Origin: Lophium mytilinum
Taxonomy: Eukaryota; Ascomycota; Dothideomycetes; Mytilinidiales; Mytilinidiaceae
Assembly: GCA_010093605.1 (NCBI GenBank)
Contig: MU004201.1
Location: forward strand, 590,370-614,441
Reading direction: 5' to 3'
DNA length: 24,072 nt
Below the pieces are notes generated by a model, which saw only the letters and a list, made by a program, of their open reading frames with translations, was not told where the DNA came from and did no database searches. The position numbers and the translations under genes are program-made. The stretch's first letter is position 1, and every line of letters starts with the position of its first letter. This document shows positions 9,122 through 19,004 of this stretch, piece after piece.

Positions 9122-12100
9122 ATAATATAGTAGCTAATATTATAATATAGCAAGTAACTATATAATAGTTTCTTAGAGTAGATCTCTTAGCTAAGTTACT
9201 AGCTTTCTCCTAGCTTAGAACCTTTCCTCCTAATAAGAGCCTATTACAGCCAATGCAGCCTTCTATCTAATAAGCCAACTAGAGCTATTATAGAGAGAGG
9301 ATAATCCCAATAACTTTAACAATGTCCCATGGAAATTAATGTTAAGCGGAGAAACTAGTAACATAGAAACTCTAAGGCTTAGTTTTATAAGGTCTAAAGC
9401 TAGCTTTATAGTAAATAAAGAGATTAAAATCCAGCAAGTGTATAACATTAATAGCGTTATTATTGGTATCTCTACTTTAGCGGCCTATAATTTATACTTC
9501 TTACTATCTCTATAACCGTCCTTTCTCTAAAGTATTACTTAAAACCAACGCATTATAATACGCGGCTATAAGCTCCATATAATAAAGCAGCTTTATATAG
9601 GGCACGGGTGTAAGCATTAATTTAAAACTCATGTGTTTTTCCCCTAGATGCTGACACCGAATAAGCAGAAGGGCGACACTTTGCATCTACTAGATACAAT
9701 GCAAGCAGCTTGGCTTAACGATATTATCTTACCCGCAGTAAAGCATACTCTAACACCCGACAAGTGGCAGCATATACCACACAGTTTTAATATTATACGG
9801 GGTAAAGCAAGCGTTAAGAAAGAAAAATATATAATATTATCTAGAGACTCTTATATTAATACTAAGTATATAATTCCATAGTGTTGACTCTAAGAATTCT
9901 AGAACTAAGTTCTTTATAACGTAGAAAACTTTGCAGAAATAGATACTATACCCGAAGATTTATTTAAAGGAGTATTCCTAGTAGTCTCGGGTTACAATCT
10001 AAAAATGGCATATAAGTCCTTAAGTATAATTTAAAGCAGGGATTAGCTACTATATACTTTAACCACTACTTTTAATAAAAACCTAATTAATATGCTAGAT
10101 AAGGGGATATAGGTTAACTATAGATACGAAGATGTCCCAACTACTAATTAGCTAGATACCGGGGTTACCCTTCTACGCAAAACTAGCTGCAACAACCACT
10201 GGGCCACTTACTTCCACGACAGCGGAAAAGAAAAGATTTATACAATATTGTACCCCTACCATCTTACCCAGGGCGCGTCATCTCTAACAGTAGAGCTCTA
10301 AGCAGGCAACTATAGCCGTATTAGTGGTATGGCATACAATAAAATCTATAATAGTAATAAGATTATGCTTAAGTTACCCGTTAAGGATATTACGCCCTTT
10401 TATAATACTTAACTAGAAGCTCTTGCGTTCTTAACTAAAATAATTAAGCGGTGGTTTAAAGCGGCAGGTAGCTCCAGAGGATTATTAAAAAGAAAACAGC
10501 TTTAGGATAGTCTTGCTGCTATTCTCTAACGCCACTATACTGTACTCTAGAGAGACAGACACTCATCCTATAGGGTTTAAACTGAGTTCCAAGTACTTCT
10601 TACTATACTTAAGCAACTTAAAGAAAGCGCAAGTCCCAAATTTACTATAAAGGATGGGCCGGATAATAGTAGCGAGCCTTATTGCCCCTACTAGGTTCTT
10701 TCTATAGAAGAAGTTAATGCCTTTACTATTGCAAACCTTAATCGCTAGGTATTCCTTTTCCAGGTACTGTCTCTTTAGGTTACCCCCGGGCGTAATGCTA
10801 GGCATATAGCAACACTAGATAAACAGCTAGTAAATAGTTATTTAGCATCTCTTTGTATCCGCCTTGCGCAAATTACTACTAGATATAGTAATCCTACTTA
10901 ATTATCCGTACTATAGAAAAAAAAGTGGATAAATTAAAAAGACCCCCGGAATCCTGTAACCTTATATAGCCTTAGGTTATTAGACTCCCTTAAGAAGTAT
11001 AGCATGGCTTGGCTAAAGTTAGAGTACTTAGATTGGACAACAACGCCCCCACAACTTAGCCCTTAAGGCGTTGATCGACTGCAAGCCAGCCTTAGGAATT
11101 AATTCCAAGCTACATTTACTAAAGCTTGGATCTAGGTATCTCTCACTAGGGAGGATATAGAGATGCAGTATCTACAGTATAGTATTGCAGCATGGTACAC
11201 GCTAGCTATTTAACGCGAAAATAGGACTAAAGTGTAAAAAGATTAGCGATTAGCACCGCCATAGATGGGTAAGGCAGCTGCGCTTATTATTAAGGCATAC
11301 TATACCGATATATATAAGCTTCTAAGCAGACGGTACGCAGGAGAAGATAGAAATACTAAGACGCAACAGGAGAGTAAAGAACTACGCGACTAATTTCTTA
11401 GAAGTATTCTAAATAGATCTACAGTTGCGCTTTATCCCAACATGCTTACAAAGCTATATAGAAAGTTGGGACTTATAGTAAGCTACGCCTACGTGCAGAA
11501 CATAGCTAGAAATGGTAATACAAATTATCTAAGGCACTTAACTAGACGCTGGATTAATTAAGTCTAGCCGCTATTTAACATCACGGATCTAGCTGCAGAA
11601 ACTTAAAAATGGAACAACAGTCCCTTCCGCATGAAATTGCGAAGATTAAATGCAATAATTAGAAACAAAGCGTCACCAAAAACGGCAGAACAATTCCTTA
11701 ACAATCTACGAGCGAGAGCCGCCTTATCACTCTAGGTTCTTCTAAGATACAACAACGACAAAATTTTAACCACGTGTTAAGCTAAATAAAATAACTCTAA
11801 AGATACACAAGATAATATTAGGGGAAGAGATGTAATTATAAATATACAGTAGATCTATATGCAACTACTAAATAGCTACTACTATAAGGTAGCCTAACTA
11901 AGCCAATATATTAAAGAACAGGCTTAAGGGGGGGCAGTTAACCTTAGCATAGACGTAGTTGCAAAGGAAGTATAGAACATAACCTAGGGAAGCCCAGGAA
12001 AGTTAAAGATAATAATAATAGAGGATAACATTATAGGCCCTAGAGGTTAAGTTAATCTAAAACGTGTCTAGCTTAGGTTTAAGCACTGTACACTAAATAG

Positions 12101-12419
12101 CCCAAGGGCTTATTTAGGCAGGATTCCAATAATCAAAGAATTCCGGAATTATTTAGCGATATAGAAGGAGCAAGAGGGGGATATAAGTAGTTAGTTATTA
12201 GACGAAGAGTATAAGTATAAAGAGAGTTCAGGTAACTACAGCTTAGAAATAGAGGACTTGGAGAACTCGGGGCAAGAGGCCTAGGAGAATAAGGCTTAAG
12301 TAGAAGAGTTCTAAGGAGCATATAGATTTAAGCGTTAATAGGTGGACTAGCAGGGGCGGCGTTACAAAGAAGAATTATTAACAAGAAAGGTAGTAAAGTA
12401 TTTAGTATAAGATATAAAG

Positions 12420-12451
12420 GGCGTTAGTAGAAAGGCTTCTAGCCAGGCTCT
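12420..12451. repeat. 37-bp palindromic element, copy 2 (diverged, in exon frame)
   Basis: GGCGTTAGTAGAAAGGCTTC then TAGCCAGGCTCTT. It matches the consensus with several transitions and a small deletion. It is read in the frame of the large unknown gene as KGVSRKAS. Confidence 0.5.
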
Positions 12452-12542
12452 TATATAGTACGCAAATGCTTATCTAGTAGGTGCGTAGCGGTAATATATA
12501 TAAGAAGAGAGGCAATAATAGGCGTGCTTAATACAAGTAGCA

Positions 12543-12579
12543 AAGGGCCCTAGCAGGAAGGCTTTCTAGCAAGACCCTT
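12543..12579. repeat. 37-bp palindromic element, copy 3 (in exon frame)
   Basis: The left arm is perfect, AAGGGCCCTAGCAGGAAG. The centre base is G. The right arm is altered by transitions and a one-base shift. It is read in frame as KGPSRKAF. Confidence 0.75.
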
Positions 12580-12701
12580 ATACTATAGGCAAATAGTTAT
12601 ATAACAACGCGCAATGTTCTATTAACCTATCTTAGCGCAGTGCTGTGTTACTAGAACTAGGTAATACGTAGCGTAGTATTATAGATTAACCGCAAACGTT
12701 T

Positions 12702-12736
12702 ATATATTAGCGAAATTAAGCAAAACGCTAATATAT
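12702..12736. terminator. inverted repeat after the large gene
   Basis: There are perfect 11-bp arms, ATATATTAGCG (strictly ATATATTAGCG at 12702-12712) and CGCTAATATAT (12726-12736), with a 13-nt A-rich loop. It lies downstream of the large pseudogene. Whether it acts as a 3'-end signal is unknown, and fungal genes do not usually rely on such hairpins. Confidence 0.3.
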
Positions 12737-12739
12737 TTA

Positions 12740-12923
12740 TACCCGCGATATTTTAACCTTATATAATATACAGCCATTACATTAACCTTAAGAGTTAACT
12801 TAAGCAGTTTACTATTAAAGGCTTGGCGTCTTAGCGGCCGGCGGCTATCGGCCCGGCCGCCCACAAACTTATCCGCCGCCTAGCAGCTTTAACTTCCTTA
12901 CTTCTATACTAACCTCTCCTTCT
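12740..12923 (+). promoter_or_regulatory. short intergenic/leader region of the SNF2 gene
   Basis: It contains a GC-rich patch at 12832-12862 (GCGGCCGGCGGC, then GGCCCGGCCGCCC), followed by a CT-rich leader (12890-12923) typical of a fungal 5' UTR. No ORF is seen. Confidence 0.4.
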
Positions 12924-13173
12924 ATACTACCGCACCCCCATTACTTCCACTTATCTAGCTACCTGCGGAACGGTTACGCGCTAGACCCTTACTTGCTAGA
13001 CAATAGTTAGCAGCTTCCTAGCTACGTTGGAGCCGCAATTGGCTTATTTTAGGCGTCTTTTTGGCTAGCGGTTAAGCCTTTTAGTAAGTTTGCTGTCCAG
13101 CAGGTAAAATTAAGTTACGTTATAGCTAATTCTGCTAACAGGTTTATTCCATCGCAATTTCTCTAAGAGTGGA

Positions 13174-13248
13174 GTAAGGTGAGCGTATTATAAGAATTAT
13201 TGCAGGAAGGCTTCCTACCAGGGCCCTTTACTAGTCTTAGTAGATTAG
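13174..13248 (+). other. SNF2 intron 1, carries palindrome
   Basis: GTAAGG donor and GATTAG acceptor, 75 nt, phase 1. Splicing gives ...F-L-*-E-W-I-C-L-N-F-K-D in one frame. Palindrome copy 4 starts 27 nt from the donor. The branch site is weak (ACTAG). Alternative acceptors at 13234, 13240 and 13243 would break frame with this donor. Confidence 0.6.
13201..13229. repeat. 37-bp palindromic element, copy 4 (intronic)
   Basis: TGCAGGAAGGCTTCCTACCA followed by GGGCCCTT. The right arm is nearly complete and the outer left arm is lost. The centre base is G. Confidence 0.75.
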
Positions 13249-13321
13249 TCTGCCTTAATTTTAAAGATGCGGCGGCAGGAAATGTCGAGAAAATAATAAT
13301 ACTAAAAATACCCGGCATAGT

Positions 13322-13410
13322 GTAAAGGGTCTTAGCAGGAAGCCTTCCTACTAGGGCCCTTTGCCTGCCTCCTTTCTTCTATTATTTAAGATAGGCTGAC
13401 ACATTAACAG
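13322..13410 (+). other. SNF2 intron 2, carries palindrome
   Basis: GTAAAG donor, GGCTGACAC branch site and TTAACAG acceptor, 89 nt, phase 2. Splicing joins KIPGI-V-LAINTLSDGD in one frame. The palindrome begins 2 nt after the donor, so the donor is almost part of the element. A pyrimidine tract precedes the branch site. Confidence 0.8.
13324..13362. repeat. 37-bp palindromic element, copy 5 (intronic)
   Basis: AAAGGGTCTTAGCAGGAAG, centre base C, then CTTCCTACTAGGGCCCTTT. Both arms are almost complete; most differences from consensus are transitions. Confidence 0.85.
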
Positions 13411-14348
13411 GCTGGCTATAAATACCTTAAGCGATGGGGACCCTAGTAAAGCAGCAGTAAAGGTTGCATCCCTGCGCATATTACCTGCAACCGACCTAGT
13501 AGACAGCTATAAGAAATAATCTACTTCTTCTAAAGTGCTAGAAGATCTAAATTCTACCTCCCTACCGGTCACTAAATTGAGGGTCGATGCCTATATCAAT
13601 TTAAAGCGCGATTAGCCGGCCACTACAATAGATCCGGAGACGCTTGCATTAGCAAATAGCGAAGTAGTTTATCCAGATAGTAATAACTATAGTAACAACT
13701 CTAATGTCCCTAAGAACTCTAATAAAGAGCAGGAGAAGCTTTAAGCGCTGGTTACTAGCACTAGAAAAGATAAAGAGTTAGAGAAGTTATAGGCCTTAGT
13801 AAACACGCTGTATGCTAGTAGAATAAAGTTGGCTAAGCTTTATAGTTAAACAAAAGCAGAACTCGAAGCAATTCTAGCTAAGCCTAATTTCTAAGCAATT
13901 TAAAATAAGTACAAGAATGGGTATTTAGACCTAAAGCGCGCCGTGCATAGTTAGAATTAAGGGGCCAGTTTTGCCACTATCCTAAACGCTTTTAAGACTA
14001 GCAAGTTGCATAATCTGCAGCGATATACTACTCCTTAGCCTAAAATAGATAACTATAAACCCGTGGATTAGGTAGCTTAATTTATTAGTCAATGCTTCAA
14101 TTACTACCGGAAGCGGTTTAGTGGGTTTTTACACAACCGCGCTAATGTTACTAATAACAAAGCGCTTAGAATCTTCTTCAAATTAAAGAAAAATATAGAG
14201 TTTAAGAGTGGCCCGTCTTAAGCCAGCAGAACCGCCTGTACTAAGAACTAAATTAAGATACAGGACGTTCTTTAAAAAATAAAGCTCAGTCTAGCACCGG
14301 CACCTAAGACCCCGGCCAAAACTATTGCTTGTAGTAGTAAGGATGTTA

Positions 14349-14375
14349 ACAGAAAGCCTTCCCGTTAAGGCTCTT
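14349..14375. repeat. 37-bp palindromic element, copy 6 (in exon frame)
   Basis: AACAGAAAGCCTTCCCGTTA then AGGCTCTT. The centre base is C. It is read in the SNF2 frame as D-V-N-R-K-P-S-R. No splice pair around it keeps frame, so it appears exonic. Confidence 0.55.
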
Positions 14376-15035
14376 CTAGGCCTCCCCGTTGGCAGTCGCC
14401 CTCTCGTTTTACTAAGGAGGAACTCGCGGCTATTAATATAGAGGTTAACGCAGACGACCCTATCTAGGGGTTATTTAAAGAGGAAATTGCTGCAAACCTA
14501 GTTAATAAGGAGAAAGGCAACGTTAATGTTACTAGCGCTAAGTACATCACCGGCACCATAAAATAGGAGCTTAAGTTGGCAATTATGCATGCTAAGCGCA
14601 CCGGAGCGATAATTAACCGGAACTCGTTAAAGTTTCAATACAACGCATATCGGGTGATTAGATAGATGGCAGGAGATTTTATATATGCTATTAAATAGCA
14701 CCTAAACATGCGCGCTGCAGATCTAAATAAGGACGAGTACGCTGATTAGGACGGTATTAAATATGCCTAAGACATAGAGGCTAATATAAGGGCTACCGCT
14801 ATTAATGCGAAGGATATTATCCCCTTTACTACACTAACCGCGGCAGATCTTATAATGCAGAGTACACTCCGCCTTCTAATAACTAACAAAGCCTATTAGC
14901 TAGATAACCTAAAAGAAGCAATAAAGGCTCTACGCATTTATAACTATTGGGAACCCCGCCTTATTATAATAAATGGCAATATTTACTTAAGGTGGTGGCA
15001 GATTACTGGGGCTTACTATATATACTATATTATAT

Positions 15036-15060
15036 AGAAAGGCTTTCTTAGTAGGGCTTT
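15036..15060. repeat. possible palindromic element, copy 7
   Basis: AGAAAGGCTTTCTTAGTAGG then GCTTT, immediately upstream of motif I and read as KGFLSRAL. The resemblance may be coincidental, because G-x-L-x-x-A-L-I-A-D is normal sequence just before SNF2 motif I. Confidence 0.3.
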
Positions 15061-15136
15061 AATTGCAGATAAGGTTGGCATTAGGAAGACATTTTTAATG
15101 GCTACCCTTATTAGATATATAAGCAATTTCTCTTTA

Positions 15137-15170
15137 AAGGGTGTTAATAGGAAGCCTTCCTACTACCCCC
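15137..15170. repeat. 37-bp palindromic element, copy 8 (in exon frame)
   Basis: AAGGGTGTTAATAGGAAG, centre base C, then CTTCCTACTACCCCCC. It is read in frame as KGVNRKPSY between motif I and motif Ia. No splice pair around it keeps frame. Confidence 0.6.
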
Positions 15171-15936
15171 CTAATAGTTTCTCTTGGCATCTACTAATTC
15201 AATTATAGCTTATTACTAAGCGCCAGCGCAAAGTTGCGGATAAGAAAGACCCCGGGCCGGCGAAGCCCTTCCTTTTTCTTATGCCTCCCGTTTTAGTACA
15301 CTAAATAGCGAATAAACTTATAAAGTTTAGTTCTAAACTTAAGCTCTACATCTATTTATTAAAGGGCCAAGTCGCTTTCTATAGCGCCACGTTTCTACAC
15401 GACACCTTAACTAGGGACCATCCCTTATTTAACACTAAAAACAAGGCTAATGCTAAGAGCATCGTGATTGCTAGCTATTAGGTAATGGCCGGTCGGCACG
15501 GTCCCCAGCCCGCATTAAAGTGGTATAGCAACAACAATCTTACTAAGCTAAAGAATTGGGTTAAATATCGCCCAAGCTCTACCTGGCCCGGTCTCTTAAG
15601 TGGCTGTTTTAACGTCCAATTTATAGACAAGTGCCAGCTTATTAAAAGCGACTAAGTAAACCTCCACCTAACCGCGTCGTGGCTTTACTTAGACTTTACC
15701 GTGCTCTATAGTAGGACCCCGCTATATATAGGCATTACTAATATGCCTACTTATATATCTTTTATAGAACCGAGAGACAAGTATCTATAATTCCGCACGT
15801 ACCGCTTAAAACCCGGTAAAGCCAAGTTTATTCCGGGTACCAATAATCTATTTAAGCTTCCCGACAACTATTTAGGTGTAATTTTCTAGTATACACGCAA
15901 GGCTTTTAAAAATTTTATTCTGCCTTTATTTAACCC

Positions 15937-16030
15937 GTAAGTCATTACATAAAGGGCCCCAGCAGGAAGGCTTCCAGCTAGGGCCCTTATCTCTCCTCTT
16001 ATTTGCTTTAATTTTCTAACATTTCTCTAG
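15937..16030 (+). other. SNF2 intron 3, carries palindrome
   Basis: GTAAGT donor, TTTCTAAC branch site (16013-16020) and CTCTAG acceptor, 94 nt, phase 2. Splicing joins ILPLFN-P-IIQG and restores the frame that leads to the C-terminal helicase lobe. The palindrome starts 14 nt from the donor. Confidence 0.85.
15951..15988. repeat. 37-bp palindromic element, copy 9 (intronic)
   Basis: AAAGGGCCCCAGCAGGAAG, centre base G, then CTTCCAGCTAGGGCCCTT. It is one of the best-preserved copies. Confidence 0.9.
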
Positions 16031-17433
16031 AATTATACAGGGGCTTTATTTGCGCTTAATTTTTAGCAAGTGCATAATTGCTCGCTTATACCCTTCTACA
16101 TGCCCGAACAATTCCACTAATTCTACCACCCGAATTAGAGGATCACTTCCGCGGTTAGTTACGCGAGTAATCGAGCTACAGCCTATAAAACTAGGCCATA
16201 TTATCTATGCCAATAAATTACTAGCCTACCTTAAGTTATTAATAGTTCCTACTAAGAACCGCGTAGGCTAGCGCACCTATGCATTTAACGCATACTCCGT
16301 GCGTGCTCTCAACCTTATAAGCACTGCGCTATTTTTAGTCTACTCTAAGCGCGCCATAATGGCATATCCGTAAGAGGAGGTCTTAAATTTAGAGGGCAAC
16401 AAGATTAAGGACGGCCCGAAAATCATCCCTCTTAAGAATAATGGCGGTTACTAGTTAAAGAAAATAGACGTTTTACGAGGCATAATAAAGCAAATTGCCC
16501 GGAATAAGGACGTCTAAACTAACCCTAATTAGAAAGACTTTAAAGCAAAGTCCGCATTCTTTCGTTACGTTGTTACTCTTTTTATCCGCGATGCCCCTAA
16601 AGTGGCTGCACTACTATACTATTTGGCCGACGACGTTATTAAGCGTATAGAGAAGGTTATTATCTAGACTAACTACCTGGATAAGTAAATAATTCTCGCT
16701 AAGATTATTAACTATTATAAAATGGATGCTTGTATATTAGCCTCCGATCTCTCTACTACTAACCGGGACAACCTTATCTTAGTATTTAACGACCCCGACT
16801 CTAAAGTAAAGATCCTTATCACTAGTTACTAGGCTAATAGAGCTGGGCTTAATCTGCAGTCTACTTACTACAACGTATATCTTTTTAACCCTGCAGGCTC
16901 TATTTAGATTGAGGAGCAGGCGATAGCGCGTTTATATAGGATTGGCCAGAAGTTTACTATTATAGTAACCGCGTTCTTTATCTAGGACACATTTAATGCC
17001 TTTACTCTCTTGCGCCAGGTATAGATAGCGCTTCCCGGTCTTACTGCTGCGTTAAATACTAACCAGATTAAGGTAGAGGGGACCTCTAAGAAAAAGCTAA
17101 CCCCAGATGGCCAGTATGCGTGGGTAACCTATAATAATAAGAGCATTGCACCCCGCCTTATTACAGGCGAAATGGATATTTTAAATGTGCCGGTGGGATT
17201 ACACGTTAAGCGCTTTAACTCCCTATAAGACATTCTTGTATTTCTAACAACCCTCACGCGAGGCAATATAACTTTTTAGTCTAGTAGGTTTAGTAATAAG
17301 TTCTAAGAAGAACAAGCGTACAAATTCACTAAATCAGAATTAGAAGAAGAGGAGGAGAATAGTGCAAGTGGAGCGCCCAAGAAACCGCGTGTTAATAAGC
17401 CAGGTTTAAGGCTTAAGCGTTGTCCTGCGAGTA

Positions 17434-17521
17434 GTAAGTTCGCCCTTATAGGTTCTAGCGGGAAGGCTTCCTGCTAGGGCCCTACTTGCCTCTTTATACT
17501 TTGCTAATCTGTATTTTATAG
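17434..17521 (+). other. SNF2 intron 4, carries palindrome
   Basis: GTAAGT donor, TTTGCTAATC branch site and TTTATAG acceptor, 88 nt, phase 1. Splicing joins R-C-P-A-S-I-K-A-T-P-K in one frame. The palindrome starts 20 nt from the donor. Confidence 0.8.
17454..17483. repeat. 37-bp palindromic element, copy 10 (intronic)
   Basis: TCTAGCGGGAAG, centre base G, then CTTCCTGCTAGGGCCCT. The right arm is perfect; the outer left end is lost or replaced. Confidence 0.85.
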
Positions 17522-17890
17522 TAAAAGCCACCCCAAAGCCAAAGCTAAAGACGCTAGAGCAATAAAACGGCAAAGCTTTAAAGTAGAAGCGCAAAGCTGG
17601 TGCTGCACCAGCGGCTGCCGTTAAGAAGTGCAAGCCTAACCCTAAGTCTACTATTACGGTTAAAGACTTAGATTCTGCTAAATCTAATATGCCCACCCCC
17701 ATAAAGAGCGCTACTAGAAATGCTCGTGCCCCTTTTATCCGTTAATATGGGCCGGAGCGTAACCCTTCGCGTTAAGTACCCGCTGTTTTTAGTAATATAA
17801 ACGGCGACAACCCTTTTAGTAGGCTAAATAGTAACAACTCTGAAGGCGAAGAGTATAAGGATAATACTTCGTTCCTTGCGAAGTATACAG

Positions 17891-17982
17891 GTAAGAATTC
17901 ATCCTAGGGCCTTTTTAGAAAGCCTTCCTGCTAGGGCCCTTTAGCATCGCCTATTGTATTGCTTAAGTGCTAACTATTATAG
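17891..17982 (+). other. SNF2 intron 5, carries palindrome
   Basis: GTAAGA donor, GTGCTAAC branch site (17967-17974) and TTATAG acceptor, 92 nt, phase 1. Splicing joins FLAKYT-A-APTSARR in one frame. This is the textbook example among the six, with every splice element intact. Confidence 0.88.
17906..17942. repeat. 37-bp palindromic element, copy 11 (intronic)
   Basis: AGGGCCTTTTTAGAAAG, centre base C, then CTTCCTGCTAGGGCCCTT. The right arm is perfect. The left arm carries C-to-T and G-to-A changes. Confidence 0.85.
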
Positions 17983-18780
17983 CAGCTCCTACTTCTGCCC
18001 GTCGACCCACTTTAACCCCACCTTCTAGCCCTCTTAGCACCTTTAATGGACGCCTTATCAGGACCCCTTCTATAGACCCCGTCCCGTTGCCTAATACGTA
18101 GAAGAAGAGGCAGCGCGGAATATCTACTATCTCCTCGCAGGATTCTATAGATAATTTTATTTTTTATTTGCCACTAAAAGCCAACGTTAATATAGATAAT
18201 AAGCAGAACAAGGAGAATGTTAAAACCCCCAACGTTAATATAGAGAACGTCCCGTCTAAGACTAATAAGTAAAACGGGGGGTATCTTAATAATTACCCGG
18301 ATTTTACTACTACGCCATCTGAAGTTGCCTTTAAGCGTAACAGCAACTACGGTAGTAACTTGGACGACCCGCCGGAATTTATAGAAGGGGCCTCGCAGCC
18401 AACCCTAAAGACTGTATCCTCTAGCAATGCTAATAAGGGTCGGAAGCGCTAAGGCGCAAAAAAGAAGCCCACTATAAAGAAGAATAAAGCGGCTAAGAAA
18501 GACCCTATGTCTAAATCCCTTATATATCGTCCGTACAAGTACATAACAGAGAAAGAGATTGCCGAGTAGCGCCCTCAGCGCGAAAGGAAGGCTACTAAGA
18601 AGAAAGCTGCCGCGCAGAAGTCTATAAACTCTACTGGACTAAAAATAGACCTACGCAGGCGGAAGAATAATCCCGATATTAGCTAACCGCCCGCGGCATT
18701 AGGTGTAGATACTAACCCTAATAGTAAAGAGGATAGTAGTGAATTAGAGGGGACTAGTATAGCGCTGGAGAAGTCTAATA

Positions 18781-18903
18781 GTAAGGTATAACTAGTAGGG
18801 TCTTTATAGGAAGGCTTCCTGTAGGGGCCCTTGCCCTACTTTTTAGATTTAGTTTAGCATCTCTTAATGTCTTTTTCTTTTTCTTTCTAACGGTTCTAAT
18901 TAG
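18781..18903 (+). other. SNF2 intron 6, carries palindrome
   Basis: GTAAGG donor, long CTTTTTC tract, TTCTAAC branch site (about 18885-18891) and AATTAG acceptor, 123 nt, phase 1. The downstream exon is short (about 20-32 codons to TAA), so this is the least secure of the six. Confidence 0.6.
18797..18832. repeat. 37-bp palindromic element, copy 12 (intronic)
   Basis: AGGGTCTTTATAGGAAG, centre base G, then CTTCCTGTAGGGGCCCTT. Both arms are recognisable. Confidence 0.85.
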
Positions 18904-19004
18904 GACCACTTTCCTTGCTATTAGTTTGCACCTACTTACTTAGTGCTGCTAACTTTTTACTATCCTAATTTCTTACTTGCGTTCCATCCCCCACCCCCTA
19001 ATAG

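Larger units (their letters stand above)
7530..9607 (+). pseudogene. N-terminal part of a large Gln-rich protein of unknown function
   Basis: The reading frame (for example PVLIEELLPSTSTQS) can be followed to 8973 with stops only TAA/TAG, most of them at positions where Gln fits. The N-terminus is Pro/Gln/Ser/Thr-rich with 28-residue repeats. Next is an acidic/lysine stretch (EKEAAKESEANKEVAQADKE, about 8028-8087) that looks like a coiled coil, then VVEEEFTQFKNKVEAGADID. A GTAAGT donor at 8974 and acceptor at 9019, and a second pair at 9054 and 9121, join this to a further Gln-rich exon (9122-9607) without changing frame. The piece beginning at 9648 may be its continuation through a very short 40-nt intron (9608-9647, GTGTAAG...CCCTAG). 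The start codon is not clear. No catalytic motif is seen and I do not recognise the family. Composition is less AT-rich than the helicase gene. Confidence 0.55.
9648..12640 (+). pseudogene. main body of the large unknown gene
   Basis: The first 78 codons from ATG 9648 are intact (MLTPNKQKGDTLHLLDTMQA...). After a TAG at 9879 the frame goes on for roughly 900 codons with many TAA/TAG stops and one TGA (9886). Readable stretches include AAWLNDIILPAVKHTL, GVFLVVSGYNLKMAY, YPYHLTQGASSLTVEL, HIATLDKQLVNSYLASL and LTKLYRKLGLIVSYAYVQ. The acidic end (about 12160-12300) is followed by the two in-frame palindrome copies at 12420 and 12543. I do not recognise the fold. No transposase catalytic triad, helicase motif or zinc finger is visible. 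It is probably the continuation of the 7530-9607 gene. It is almost certainly inactive here. The end is approximate, because the stops become dense after 12580. Confidence 0.55.
12924..19001 (+). pseudogene. SNF2-family DNA-dependent ATPase, RIP-degraded, six introns
   Basis: A frame starting at a likely lost start (ATA at 12924: ATA-L-P-H-P-H) can be followed to about 18965-19001 through six introns that all keep frame. In-frame stops are TAA/TAG, mostly where Gln or Trp fits. N-terminal ~600 residues are low-complexity and Gln/Asn/Lys-rich. WQITGAY (about 14997) precedes motif I ADKVGIRKT (15065-15091, expected DEVGxGKT), motif Ia FLFLMPPVLVH, motif II DKCQ (15626-15637, expected DECQ/DEAH) and motif III SRTPLY (about 15709-15726). 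The C-lobe has ILITSY*ANRAGLNLQ (about 16810-16860) and motif VI ARLYRIGQ (16926-16949), then a basic low-complexity tail with KKR/KRK clusters. SNF2 proteins remodel chromatin or translocate on DNA in the nucleus. This copy is dead: Glu of motif II and key Glu/Gly of motif I are replaced by Lys/Arg. It lies in tandem with its neighbours, all pointing to the telomere. Confidence 0.85.

Noticed and set aside
9263-9448. Minus-strand ORF of 61 codons
   Set aside because: Opposite strand of the Gln-rich exon of the large gene; leucine-rich composition is the mirror of Gln/Lys codons.
10563-10805. Minus-strand ORF of 80 codons
   Set aside because: Shadow of the large unknown gene, whose + frame continues on both sides.
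12133-12321. Minus-strand Ser/Pro/Leu-rich ORF
   Set aside because: Mirror of the acidic Glu-rich end of the large gene.
7530-12640. Large unknown gene as a transposase or tyrosine recombinase (for example a Starship captain or Crypton)
   Set aside because: I could not find a catalytic triad or an R-H-R-Y pattern in the readable parts; no terminal repeats are visible.
12833-12862. GC-rich patch as an origin or CpG-rich regulatory island
   Set aside because: Only about 30 bp long, with no further support.
17406-17702. Minus-strand 98-codon ORF
   Set aside because: Spans SNF2 intron 4 and a Lys/Ala-rich exon on the + strand; the + frame and splice signals are far stronger.
3858-18960. All in-frame stops are TAA/TAG and often stand for Gln, as in an alternative nuclear code (UAR = Gln)
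   Set aside because: Some stops stand where Trp fits (TGG to TAG), CAA/CAG are also used for Gln, and catalytic residues and probable start codons are mutated in the same G-to-A manner. RIP explains all of this; reassignment does not.
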